Shown here one piece after another: positions 1 to 7,779 of a stretch of 16,949 bases of DNA. The notes under the pieces were generated by a model, which was given only the letters and a program-made list of their open reading frames with translations, did no database searches and was not told the origin of the DNA. Positions within the stretch are counted from its first letter, which is position 1. The number at the start of each line of letters is the position of its first letter. The translations under genes and the position numbers were made by a program. Source of the stretch: CAIXRL01 sp964619155 (GTDB taxonomy: Bacteria; Eisenbacteria; RBG-16-71-46); assembly GCA_964619155.1 (NCBI GenBank), contig CAZUEM010000067.1, positions 1 to 16,949 on the forward strand, read 5' to 3'.

Positions 1-3000
1 GCCGCGATGGCCGCTCAGCGCTGGGAGGCGGCGTCGGCGCTCGCGGACTCGCTCGTGCGCCTGCGCGAGGCGCGCGAGCGGCTGCCGGCCCTGCAGGCCG
101 CCGCGACGCTGGACAGCCTGGGGCGGCGGCTGTTCCGCGCGGGCGACCCGGGCGCATGGGCGGCGGCCGAACCGCTCTTCCGCGGCGGGCTCGTGCGCCG
201 CGAGCGGGCGCTCGGCGCGGACGACCCCGCGGTCGCGGCGAGCCTCGCGACGCTCTCGACCCTGCTCGATTACCTCGGGCGCTGGGACGAGGCCGTGCCG
301 ATCGCCGAGCGCGCCGTGGCGATCCGCGCCCGCGCGCTCGGCGAGCGGCGCCCCGAGACGGCGTCGAGCCTTCGGCAGCTCGGGCTGCTGCGCTTCCAGC
401 TCGGCGACCACGAGGCGGCGGCCGCGCCGCTCGAGCGCTCGCTGGCGATCTACGACTCGCTCGGCGAGGCGTTCGCGGGTCGGTCCGCCGACGGCCACAA
501 CAATCTCGGCGAGCTCGAGCGCGTGCGCGACCGGCTCGACGAGTCCGAGCGGCACTTCCGGCTCGGGCTCGGCATCGCGCGCGCGAAGCTCGCGAGCGAG
601 GATCCCGTGCGGCTCGCGCTCGAGAACAACCTCGCCGGCCTGCTCAAGGACCGCGGGCGTTACGGCGAGGCCGAGCCGCTGCTCGAGAGCGGCCTCGCGG
701 TGCTCGAGTCGGACGGAGCGGACGCCGAGGCGCTCGCCACCGCGCGCCTGAACCTCGCCGAGGTCCGGCGTCTGCAGGGCCGGCCCGAGCGCGCGGCGCC
801 GCTCTACGCGCAGGCTCTCGACGAGGCCCGTCGCGCCCTCGGCCCGCGCCACCCGGGGCTCGTCCCGTTCCTGAACCAGTCCGCGGTCTGCGCGCAGGAT
901 CTGCGGCGCTTCGCGAGCGCCGAGTCGCTGTACGTCGAGACGGGCGCGATCCTGGAGGAAGCGCTCGGCCCCTCGCACCCGCTGCTGGCGCAGAACCTCG
1001 TGGACCGTGCGCGGTTCGCGCTCGCCGCCCGCGAGGCCGGGGCGCCGGCCGCCGCTCCGCCCGCGCAGGCCCGGTCGCTGCTCGCGCGCGCGCTCGAGCT
1101 GCGCGAGCGCAGCCTCGGGGCCGGACACCCCGAGGTCGCGCTGGTCCTGCTCGAGCAGGCCCGGGCGCTCGCGCTCGAGCCGGACTCCGCGGACGCGGCC
1201 GCGGCGCCGCTCGCGCGCGCGCTCGCGATCCTCGATTCGGCGGCGGCCTACCCGGACGCGCGCGTGGACGCGCTCGCGCTGCGCGCCCGCGATCACGCGC
1301 GGCGCGGCGGGCGCGATGCCGCCATCCGCGACATGGCCGCGGCCCTCGCCGCCGTGGACTCGCTGCGCGCGCTGCGCGGCGGCGGGAACGAGACGCGCGC
1401 GGCCTACGTCGCCGGGCAGCTCGGCCGGGTGGACGAGCTGGTGGGCTGGCAGCTCGCCGCCGGCGACGTGGAGGGCGCGTTCGCCACCCACGAGCGCTCG
1501 CGCGCGCGCGTGCTGCTCGACCAGATCGCCGCGAGCGGCGTGGACCTGCGGGCCGGCATCCCGCCCGCGGAGCTCGGACCGCTCGCCGCCGCCGAGCGCG
1601 CGGCCGAGGCGCGGCTCGCCGGCGCGCACCGGGCGATCCAGGACACGCGCGCCGACCCGGCCCTGACGGCGCGCGCGCGGTTCGAGGCGCTCGCCGCGCT
1701 GGAGGCGCGGCGCGATTCGGCCGCGACGGACCTCGCGCGTGCGCGCCGCCGCATCGAGAACGCCAGCCCGGTGTGGCGCGACGTGCTCGCCTCCGGCGGG
1801 CGCGTCGCAGGCATCGCGCAGTTGCGCGACGCGGTCGTCCCGCGCGACGGCATGCTGCTCGCCTACCACGTGGGCGCGCGCGCGAGCCATGTGTTCGTGG
1901 TGCCGGGCCGCGGGGCGCCGGCCGCGTACCCGCTCGAACTGGACGCCGGCGCGGCCGCCGTGCTCGGCGAGGCGGCCGGCCCGCTCGACGAGGCGGCGAT
2001 CGAGCGGATCGTCGGCGGGCTCCCGCCGGCGCCGGGCCGCGACGCGCGGCCGGGCATCGTCCACCTCCTCGGCGGAACGTCCGCCGGCGGGCAGCTGGCG
2101 CTGCCGCTGCGCTCGGCCGCCGGCGCCGATTCGCTCGGGCTGCGCCTGCATGCGCTCTGGCGCGCGCTCGTCCCCTCCGCGCTGCGCGCACGGCTGCGCT
2201 CGGCGCGCACGGCGGTGGTCGTGCCGGACGGCGCCCTGCAGGTCGTCGCCTTCGAGGCCCTCGTCACCCGGCCGCGCGGGCGCGGCCGCGAGGCGCGCTA
2301 CTGGCTCGACGACGGCCCCGCGATCGCCTACGGGCCGTCGGCGTCGGCGCTCTGGAGCCTCGCCCGCCGCCCGCGCCGCGAGGCGCCCCGGGCGGACGCG
2401 CGCGCCGCCGTGCTCAGCGTCAGCGACATCGCCTACGCGGCCCCGGCCGCGGGAGGGCGCGCGTGGCCGCCGCTGCCGGGCACGGCCGCCGAGAGCCGCG
2501 CGCTGCGGGCGGCCTTCGGCGCCGGGCACGTCGAGGTGCTCTCCGGCGACGCCGCGCGCGAGAGCGCCGTGCGCGCGGCGCTCCCCGGCCGGCGGCTCGT
2601 CCACCTCGCGACCCACGGGTTCACCGACGTGTCCGCCGACCGCCTGCTCGCCGGGCTCGTGCTGGCGCCGCCGCCCGGGCCGCCGCCGGGCGGCGAGGAC
2701 GACGGCGTGCTGGAACTGTTCGAGATCCACCGGCTCGCGCTCGACTGCGAGCTGGCCGTGCTCTCGGCCTGCGAGACCGCGCGGGGCCCGCGCGTCGCCG
2801 GCGAGGGCTCGTTCGCGCTGTCGCGCGCGTTCCTGGCCGCCGGGGCGCGGCGGGTCGTCGCGAGCCTGTGGAAGGTGGACGACGCCGCGGCGGCCGCGGT
2901 CGCCGGCCGGCTGTTCGAGTCGGCCGCGGCCGCCGAACGCGCGTCGCGCCCGCTCGATCACGCCCGCGCGCTGCGCGCGGCCAAGCTCGCGGTGCGGCGC

Positions 3001-3057
3001 GACGCGCGCTGGGCGGATCCTTTCTACTGGGCCCCGCTGGTGCTGAGCGGCCGCTGA
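1..3057 (+). CDS. TPR-CHAT protein (caspase-like CHAT protease domain), 5' end outside window
   Basis: The frame is open to the left edge, so the true start may lie upstream; the first ATG in view is at 7 (1016 aa from there). Residue numbers count from that ATG. Residues 1 to about 400 hold kinesin-light-chain-type TPRs with the 'ALG..HP.VA..L' spacing. A helical stretch at about 435-515, with 'ERSRARVLLDQIA', is typical of the linker before CHAT domains. The C-terminal 300 residues match CHAT: 'PDGALQVVAFEAL', 'HLATHGF' with the predicted catalytic His870, and 'LSACETARG' with the predicted catalytic Cys922, followed by 'GARRVVASLWKVDD'. CHAT is a clan CD, separase/caspase-like peptidase family; TPRs usually sense a partner protein. 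No signal peptide or membrane helix is seen in the visible part. No gasdermin, gRAMP or CRISPR gene lies nearby, so the trigger and substrate are unknown. The stop is 13 bp from the convergent gene at 3071. Confidence 0.93.
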   Translation, partial: AAMAAQRWEAASALADSLVRLREARERLPALQAAATLDSLGRRLFRAGDPGAWAAAEPLFRGGLVRRERALGADDPAVAASLATLSTLLDYLGRWDEAVPIAERAVAIRARALGERRPETASSLRQLGLLRFQLGDHEAAAAPLERSLAIYDSLGEAFAGRSADGHNNLGELERVRDRLDESERHFRLGLGIARAKLASEDPVRLALENNLAGLLKDRGRYGEAEPLLESGLAVLESDGADAEALATARLNLAEVRRLQGRPERAAPLYAQALDEARRALGPRHPGLVPFLNQSAVCAQDLRRFASAESLYVETGAILEEALGPSHPLLAQNLVDRARFALAAREAGAPAAAPPAQARSLLARALELRERSLGAGHPEVALVLLEQARALALEPDSADAAAAPLARALAILDSAAAYPDARVDALALRARDHARRGGRDAAIRDMAAALAAVDSLRALRGGGNETRAAYVAGQLGRVDELVGWQLAAGDVEGAFATHERSRARVLLDQIAASGVDLRAGIPPAELGPLAAAERAAEARLAGAHRAIQDTRADPALTARARFEALAALEARRDSAATDLARARRRIENASPVWRDVLASGGRVAGIAQLRDAVVPRDGMLLAYHVGARASHVFVVPGRGAPAAYPLELDAGAAAVLGEAAGPLDEAAIERIVGGLPPAPGRDARPGIVHLLGGTSAGGQLALPLRSAAGADSLGLRLHALWRALVPSALRARLRSARTAVVVPDGALQVVAFEALVTRPRGRGREARYWLDDGPAIAYGPSASALWSLARRPRREAPRADARAAVLSVSDIAYAAPAAGGRAWPPLPGTAAESRALRAAFGAGHVEVLSGDAARESAVRAALPGRRLVHLATHGFTDVSADRLLAGLVLAPPPGPPPGGEDDGVLELFEIHRLALDCELAVLSACETARGPRVAGEGSFALSRAFLAAGARRVVASLWKVDDAAAAAVAGRLFESAAAAERASRPLDHARALRAAKLAVRRDARWADPFYWAPLVLSGR

Positions 3058-3063
3058 CGGCCG

Positions 3064-3080
3064 CGCCCGCTCAGCGGGCG
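3064..3080. terminator. Short GC hairpin between convergent stops
   Basis: The sequence CGCCCG-CTCAG-CGGGCG forms a 6-bp stem with a 5-nt loop. It lies between the stop at 3055-3057 and the end of the minus-strand gene at 3071, overlapping that gene's stop codon. It could terminate transcription from either side. There is no T tract, so this is a weak call. Confidence 0.3.
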
Positions 3081-3826
3081 TCCCGCTTGAGCGATCCCCA
3101 GCTGCGCTTCGCGACCGGCACGCCGGCGAGCGTGGTGACCGTCACGGTGAGGTAGTCCGTGTCGTGCGGGAAGCGCACGAAGCCCGCGTACCACCAGGCG
3201 CACAGGTCGTAGCTCTCCCCCGCCTCGAGGTTGTCGAGGGTGATGCTGCTGCTGGCGGTCGCGGCCGCGGACGGCACGCCCGTCCCGTCGCCGAGCCCCA
3301 GCGATCCGCCGGTGAAGTCGGTGAGGTTCTCGACGTTGCGCGCCGCCGTGCGGGCGGGGTCGAAGTACGCGCCGTTGCTCATGAGCCAGCCGCGCGCGGC
3401 CGGGTCGGTGTCGAAAGTCTCGAGGAGCGCGTGGCCGAGGCCCGGGCGGTTGAACCGGAAGTAGGGCGTCGGCTGCGGATCGCCGATGTAGCAGAACTCC
3501 GCGTTCGAGCCGGCGGGCGGCGGCAGCGTGTTCGCCACGACGCCGGCGCTCGGCGAGACGGTCACGTTGTCGATGGTCTGCTGCGTCCACTGCAGCGTGC
3601 CCGAGCCGTCGGTCATCCATTTCTTCGCCGTGAAGGTGACGATCACGGGGTCGAAGGGGGCGATGAAGGTGACCGAGACCGGCAGCGCGCAGAACGTTCC
3701 CTGCGGGAACTTCCGCACCAGCGTCTTGGGCGGGATCACCTCGTCCTGGGCCGCGGCGGAGCGCGGCGTGGAGAGTCCGGCGAACAGGACGGCGGCGGCG
3801 AGGACGCAGAGCACGAAGCGGGACAT
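3071..3826 (-). CDS. Secreted protein of unknown function
   Basis: The product is 251 aa. The start ATG at 3826 is preceded by GGAGG with a 5-nt spacer, so the start is well supported. Residues 1 to about 26 form a clear Sec signal peptide: basic start, hydrophobic core about 4-18, Ala-rich cleavage site before 'QDEV'. The mature part is rich in Thr, Ser, Gly and aromatics, as expected for beta-sandwich folds. Three Cys remain (46, 112, 209), an odd number. From about 136 the pattern 'ETFD...GW' followed by 'YDLCAWWYAG' resembles a jelly-roll carbohydrate-binding or MAM-like module, but I cannot name a family. Unlike the other secreted proteins here it has no FlgD-like tail. It is divergent from the protease gene at 4164 across 337 bp and appears to be transcribed alone. 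Confidence 0.85.
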   Translation of the reverse strand: MSRFVLCVLAAAVLFAGLSTPRSAAAQDEVIPPKTLVRKFPQGTFCALPVSVTFIAPFDPVIVTFTAKKWMTDGSGTLQWTQQTIDNVTVSPSAGVVANTLPPPAGSNAEFCYIGDPQPTPYFRFNRPGLGHALLETFDTDPAARGWLMSNGAYFDPARTAARNVENLTDFTGGSLGLGDGTGVPSAAATASSSITLDNLEAGESYDLCAWWYAGFVRFPHDTDYLTVTVTTLAGVPVAKRSWGSLKRDAR

Positions 3827-3997
3827 GGACGCCTCCAGGGAGCGGACCGGACCGCCCGGCTGCGGGCGGCCTCTGGGGAGTCGCGCCGAGGACGGAACCA
3901 GGCGCGGGGCAGGAAGCGTAGGCGGCGGCCTCCTCCCGTCTCAAGCCCTTTCTGCCGGAGTGGCCCCGGCCCGCGAGGGGCGTCTCACCCGTGCGGC

Positions 3998-4018
3998 CTG
4001 CACGCGCCTCGCGTGCAG
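3998..4018. promoter_or_regulatory. Perfect 9-bp inverted repeat, operator or hairpin
   Basis: The arms CTGCACGCG and CGCGTGCAG are separated by CCT. The repeat sits about 170 bp upstream of the minus-strand secreted-protein start and about 145 bp upstream of the protease start. It is either a binding site for a dimeric regulator or an RNA hairpin in one of the leaders. Confidence 0.4.
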
Positions 4019-4120
4019 CATGAGCACCCCTGCGCGCGCGCGCGGCGGGCCGGGCCCGAAAGGGCGCGCCAAACGCGTGTCACTGCGTTGACCGGAGCCC
4101 GGTTGGCGCGGGAACGCCGC

Positions 4121-4135
4121 TGGCCCGCGCCTTGC
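4121..4135 (+). promoter_or_regulatory. Sigma-54-type -24/-12 promoter candidate
   Basis: TGGCCCG-CGCC-TTGC matches the RpoN consensus TGGCACG-N4-TTGC at all specified positions but one. The invariant GG and GC are separated by exactly 10 nt. Predicted transcription start is near 4147, about 17 nt before the GTG start at 4164, leaving room for the GGGAG ribosome site at 4151. GC-rich DNA raises the chance of a spurious match, and no activator gene is present in the window. Confidence 0.35.
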
Positions 4136-4163
4136 CGTATGGGACGCCCCGGGAGAGTGGCTC

Positions 4164-4874
4164 GTGACCATCGACACCTTCAACGCGCTCGTCTTCTGGT
4201 TCCCGGCGTTCCTGTTCTCGACGACCGTGCACGAAGCCGCCCACGCCTGGGCGGCGCGGCGCGGCGGCGACGACACGGCGGCGCGCGGCGGCCAGGTCTC
4301 GCTTTCGCCGTGGCCGCACGTCCGCCGCGCCCCGCTGGGCATGGTGGTCGTGCCGCTGCTCACCAGCCTCACGCAGGGCTGGACCGTGGGCTGGGCGAGC
4401 GCGCCCTACGACCCCGAGTGGGCCGAGCGCCACCCGCGCCGCGCGGCGCTGATGGCCGCGGCCGGCCCGTCGGCGAACCTGCTGGTCGCCCTCGGAGCGT
4501 TCGCGCTGCTGCGCGCCGGGCTCGTGACCGGCCTGTACGACGCGCCCGCGCGCGTCACGCTCGACCGGCTCGCCGAGGCGGCGGCCGTCCCCGACCCGCT
4601 CGGCGCGCTCGCGTTCACGGCCGCGGGACTCTCGGTGCTGTTCACGCTCAACGTGCTGCTCTTCGCGATCAACATGCTGCCGTTCCCGCCGCTCGACGGC
4701 GCGTCGGTCGCGACGCTGGCGCTGCCGCCGCGCGCGGCCGCCGCCGCGCGGCGCTTCATCGCCGCGCCCGGCATGTCGCTCGTCGGGCTGCTGGCGGTCT
4801 GGCAGTTCTTTCCGGTGCTGAGCGCGCCGGTCCTGCGCGCGATCGTCTCGCTGTTGCACCCCGGGCAGTACTGA
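4164..4874 (+). CDS. Site-2-protease-type membrane zinc metalloprotease (peptidase family M50)
   Basis: The product is 236 aa, starting at GTG, with GGGAG at 4151-4155 eight nt upstream. Residues 23-27 are HEAAH, the HExxH zinc-binding and catalytic motif, inside the first hydrophobic segment. 'AAGPSANLL' (99-107) is the conserved GPxxN loop. 'NMLPFPPLDG' (170-179) is the family's NxxPxxPLDG motif carrying the third zinc ligand, Asp178. Together these define M50, polytopic proteases that cut substrates within or near the membrane. The protein is short, with no PDZ or CBS domain, so it resembles the minimal 'site-2 protease family' rather than RseP. The substrate is unknown; no anti-sigma factor gene is adjacent. 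It is a single gene, possibly under the sigma-54-like promoter at 4121, and ends at a strong bidirectional hairpin. Confidence 0.93.
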   Translation: MTIDTFNALVFWFPAFLFSTTVHEAAHAWAARRGGDDTAARGGQVSLSPWPHVRRAPLGMVVVPLLTSLTQGWTVGWASAPYDPEWAERHPRRAALMAAAGPSANLLVALGAFALLRAGLVTGLYDAPARVTLDRLAEAAAVPDPLGALAFTAAGLSVLFTLNVLLFAINMLPFPPLDGASVATLALPPRAAAAARRFIAAPGMSLVGLLAVWQFFPVLSAPVLRAIVSLLHPGQY

Positions 4875-4901
4875 GTTCCCCCGAGCCACTCCCGGGCCGC
4901 G

Positions 4902-4930
4902 ACGGCCCCGCGCTTCGCGCGCGGGGCCGT
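4902..4930. terminator. Strong bidirectional hairpin between convergent genes
   Basis: A perfect 12-bp stem (ACGGCCCCGCGC / GCGCGGGGCCGT) with loop TTCGC lies between the stop at 4874 and the minus-strand stop near 4957. It is placed to end both transcripts. It lacks a T tract, which is common in very GC-rich genomes. Confidence 0.65.
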
Positions 4931-4956
4931 TCGCGCGCCGGGGCACGCTCCCGGAG

Positions 4957-7779
4957 TCATCGCAACACGACGGTTCGGGTCGTGGCTCCCCACCGGCCGC
5001 AACGCACCTGCACGAAGTAGAGGCCGGCCTCCAGGCCGCTGAAGTCGAGCGCCTCCGTGTGACGCCCCGCCCGGCGTTCGCCGTCCGCGAAGCGACGCAC
5101 CTCGCGCCCCTGGACGTCGAAGAGCGAGAGTCGGGTTCGGCCGCCCTTGGCGAGCACGAAGTGCACCCTCGCGCCACCCCGCGCGGGACTCGGGAAGGGG
5201 GCGCCCAGCCAGGCCGCGCCGGCCGCTCCGGGTGTCGGCACGGAGAGGACGGGGCCGATCGAGAACGGGAGATCGGCCACGTCGGCCGCGACCGCACCCA
5301 CGTAGTCCCAGGCGTCGATCCGCAGGGAGGCCATGGAGGCCACGGGGCCCGTGACGCGCCACGCGAACTCGCCCGTGTTCGGGACCCCGACTCCCAGCTT
5401 CTCCCACGGGCCACCCGGGCCTTCGCGCGCGAGCAGCACGTCGATCGACTCGATGCCGCGTCCGCCCGACGCCTGCCAGCGGACATGCGCCGTGTCGCCG
5501 ACCGAGAACGCGCCACCCTCGTTCGGGTCGAGCAGGGCGACGCTCATCGGCCGCGGTCCATCGGCGCCGACTGCCGCGAGACAAAGACGATCGAGCCCGG
5601 CGATCTTCGCGTAATCGCCGCCCACGAGCACGCGATCCCCGCGAGGCAGGACGACGTTCACGTTGACCGGCGCGTCGAACGCGCTCCAGGCCTTCGTGGA
5701 TCCCGTGGCGGAGTCCAGCTTCGCGATCGAGCGTTGGGCCACGCCGCCGACGGTCCAGATGTAGCCGCCGACCCAGACGTCGTCGCCGGCGGGGGCGATC
5801 GAACGGACGGTCCCGTAGGCCATCGGGTTCCACGCGGTGGGGACGCCGGTGGTTCCGTCGAGCGCGGCGGCGCGCCAGCGGATCTGGCCACCGACACTTC
5901 CGAACTCGCCGGCGGCGTAGACGAGCGGGCCGGCCGCCGCGAGCGCGTAGACCGTGCTGCTCGCCCCGGGATCCCAGGGCGCAAGTGTTCGGCTCGCGCG
6001 GTCGAAGGCCGCGAGCCGGCTGCGGGGCTGGCCGCCCGCGGAGTCGAAGTCGCCGCCTACGAACAGCCGGTCGCCCGAGATCGCCAGTGCCTGGACGGGA
6101 CCGTGAACGTCGGGCGCCCACGCCGTGAGCGCCCCGGTGGAGGCGTTCAGCTCCGCGATCCCGCGGCGGCTGGTGTAGCCGACGCGCGTGAACCAACCGC
6201 CCACGTAGAGGCACGAATCGCGCACGGCCAGCGCGTTGACGCTCCTGTCCACGAAAGGCCACGACGGCCGGACCGCGCCGCTCACCGCGTCGTAGGCCGC
6301 GAGGTTGGAGCCCGGGATGGAGAACGTGCCGCCGGCGTACACCGTCCCCCGGGCGGCGGCGAGCGCGTGGATGGAACCGCCGATGGAACCGCCGGTCACG
6401 GGCGCCCACGACGTGAGCCGATTCGTGACGAGGTCGATCGCCGCGAGTCCGTAGCGGCGTCCCGTGAGCGCCGCGCGGAACCGGCCGCCCACGAAGACGC
6501 GCTCCCCGTCGGGCGCGAGGGCGTAGACGGCGTCGCTCGGCCGTGGCTGCCATGTCGTCAGCGCGCCGGTCGCGACGTCGAACTCGGCGAGGTACGGGCG
6601 ATCGGCCGCGCCGACGTGCTGGAACCACCCGCCGACCCACAGTCGCGACCCGTTCGAGGCAAGGCACTCCACGCCCGAGTCGAGGTTTGGATTCCATGAG
6701 GTCGGCACGCCCGTCGCGGGGTCGACCGAACCGAGATCGTGACGTGGCTGGTCCCCGAGCCACTCGAACTGCCCGCCCACGACGAGCTGGCCCGGGAGCA
6801 GCGCCAGCGCCTTCACCGAGGAGGTCGCGCCGGTCATGGACATCGTCGCGCCGGGATTCCAGGGCAACAGCTCGCCCGACCGTACGTCGAATGCCGCGAG
6901 GCACCGCCGCGGGACGCCCCGCACCGTCGTGAAGTCGCCACCCACGTACAGCACGGAGTCGGCGAGCGCGAGGGCATTCACTCCACCAACTCCGACGCCC
7001 GGATCCCAGCCGGTGACGTGCCCGGTGGCGAGGTTGATTGCCGCGAGCCTCGAGCGCATCTCGCCGCCGACCTCGCTGAACCCGCCGCCGAGAAACACCA
7101 GCGAGTCGTTCACGGCGAGCGCTGCGGCGTAGCCCCAGTCGTCGACCATGTCGAAGTGGCGCAGCAGGGCGCCCGTGCGACGGTCGAACGCCGCGAAGCC
7201 CTGGCGGTGTTCGTCGAACACCGTTTCGAAGCCGCCGGCCACGAGCAGCAACGTATCGTGGGGGACGATCGCGTTGACGAACATCTGGGGGTTCGGCTGC
7301 CACTCCGCAATCGAGCGATCCGACCGGATGTGAACCAGGTGCGGACAATAGCGCCCGGCAACGTCGGTGAAGTCGCCTCCCATGTACCAACCGCCCTCGC
7401 CGTCGGCGGCGATGGCCCTGACCGTCGGAAAGTTGCCATCGATCACCCGCCAGCTCGGGTCGTGCGTGTTGGTCGCAGGGTCGAGCAGCGCCGCGGCGCC
7501 GGTGTGTTCCCCGACCCACTGGAAGTCGCCGCCGAAGTACAGCGTGTCGCCGCTCGTGGCGAAGGCGCGCACGGCTCCGCTGACTTCGGGGAAGCGCGGG
7601 TCCGTCACTTGCGCGGAGGCGAGCCCGACGTGAGCGAGCGTGGCGAGGAGCGCCACGAGGCCGAAGGCGACAACGGGCCGGAACCCCGCGAATGGCCGTC
7701 CCCGCCAGGTCGCTTCGTCGGCACCGACCCGGGTCACCGCGCTCGTCCGTGCGCGCCGCGCTGTGGGACTCGCGTCCAT
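4957..7779 (-). CDS. Secreted protein with 14 DUF5122-like propeller repeats, Kre9/KNH-like domain and C-terminal sorting tail
   Basis: From ATG 7779 the product is 940 aa. The signal peptide core 'VVAFGLVALLATLAHVGLASA' ends near residue 56. The N-region is long, so GTG 7737 (signal of about 42 residues) is also possible; the frame extends upstream to TTG 7956 but no start there has a good ribosome site. About 71-743 hold 14 repeats of about 47 aa with the core 'LYVGGDF..VGG..R..LAAFD..TG' and a trailing 'W.P', as in DUF5122/delta-60 beta-propeller repeats. Residues 744-843 resemble a Kre9/KNH-type Ig-like domain ('VGDTAHVRW', 'VPNTGEFAWRV'). Residues 845-940 form a T9SS-like tail ('PFPSPARGG', 'DVQGREV', 'GLEAGLYFVQV'). 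It is probably exported across both membranes or surface-attached. The ligand is unknown. Confidence 0.88.
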   Translation of the reverse strand: MDASPTARRARTSAVTRVGADEATWRGRPFAGFRPVVAFGLVALLATLAHVGLASAQVTDPRFPEVSGAVRAFATSGDTLYFGGDFQWVGEHTGAAALLDPATNTHDPSWRVIDGNFPTVRAIAADGEGGWYMGGDFTDVAGRYCPHLVHIRSDRSIAEWQPNPQMFVNAIVPHDTLLLVAGGFETVFDEHRQGFAAFDRRTGALLRHFDMVDDWGYAAALAVNDSLVFLGGGFSEVGGEMRSRLAAINLATGHVTGWDPGVGVGGVNALALADSVLYVGGDFTTVRGVPRRCLAAFDVRSGELLPWNPGATMSMTGATSSVKALALLPGQLVVGGQFEWLGDQPRHDLGSVDPATGVPTSWNPNLDSGVECLASNGSRLWVGGWFQHVGAADRPYLAEFDVATGALTTWQPRPSDAVYALAPDGERVFVGGRFRAALTGRRYGLAAIDLVTNRLTSWAPVTGGSIGGSIHALAAARGTVYAGGTFSIPGSNLAAYDAVSGAVRPSWPFVDRSVNALAVRDSCLYVGGWFTRVGYTSRRGIAELNASTGALTAWAPDVHGPVQALAISGDRLFVGGDFDSAGGQPRSRLAAFDRASRTLAPWDPGASSTVYALAAAGPLVYAAGEFGSVGGQIRWRAAALDGTTGVPTAWNPMAYGTVRSIAPAGDDVWVGGYIWTVGGVAQRSIAKLDSATGSTKAWSAFDAPVNVNVVLPRGDRVLVGGDYAKIAGLDRLCLAAVGADGPRPMSVALLDPNEGGAFSVGDTAHVRWQASGGRGIESIDVLLAREGPGGPWEKLGVGVPNTGEFAWRVTGPVASMASLRIDAWDYVGAVAADVADLPFSIGPVLSVPTPGAAGAAWLGAPFPSPARGGARVHFVLAKGGRTRLSLFDVQGREVRRFADGERRAGRHTEALDFSGLEAGLYFVQVRCGRWGATTRTVVLR

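Larger units (their letters stand above)
3827..4163. promoter_or_regulatory. Divergent intergenic region with regulatory-looking structure
   Basis: These 337 bp separate two divergent genes and hold no convincing reading frame. They contain a perfect 9-bp inverted repeat (3998-4018), a 14-nt alternating purine/pyrimidine CG tract (4031-4044), an 8-bp dyad of CGCGCCAA and TTGGCGCG (4065-4072 and 4103-4110), and a sigma-54-like promoter (4121-4135). Promoters for both flanking genes presumably lie here. I found no convincing sigma-70 -35/-10 pair; a TTGACC at 4088 has no matching -10 box. Confidence 0.5.

Noticed and set aside
1..3057. Type III-E CRISPR (gRAMP/TPR-CHAT) or gasdermin defence system
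   Set aside because: No CRISPR repeats, gRAMP, gasdermin or other defence gene is seen in the window. Only the general TPR-CHAT architecture is shared.
156..3155. A 999-residue plus-strand open frame overlapping the TPR-CHAT gene
   Set aside because: Arg/Ala/Pro-rich translation with no domains; it is a shifted-frame shadow caused by high GC. The CHAT frame has recognisable motifs.
3024..3944. Alternative 306-residue frame over the small secreted protein
   Set aside because: Arg/His-rich, no signal peptide. The 251-residue frame has a strong ribosome site and signal peptide.
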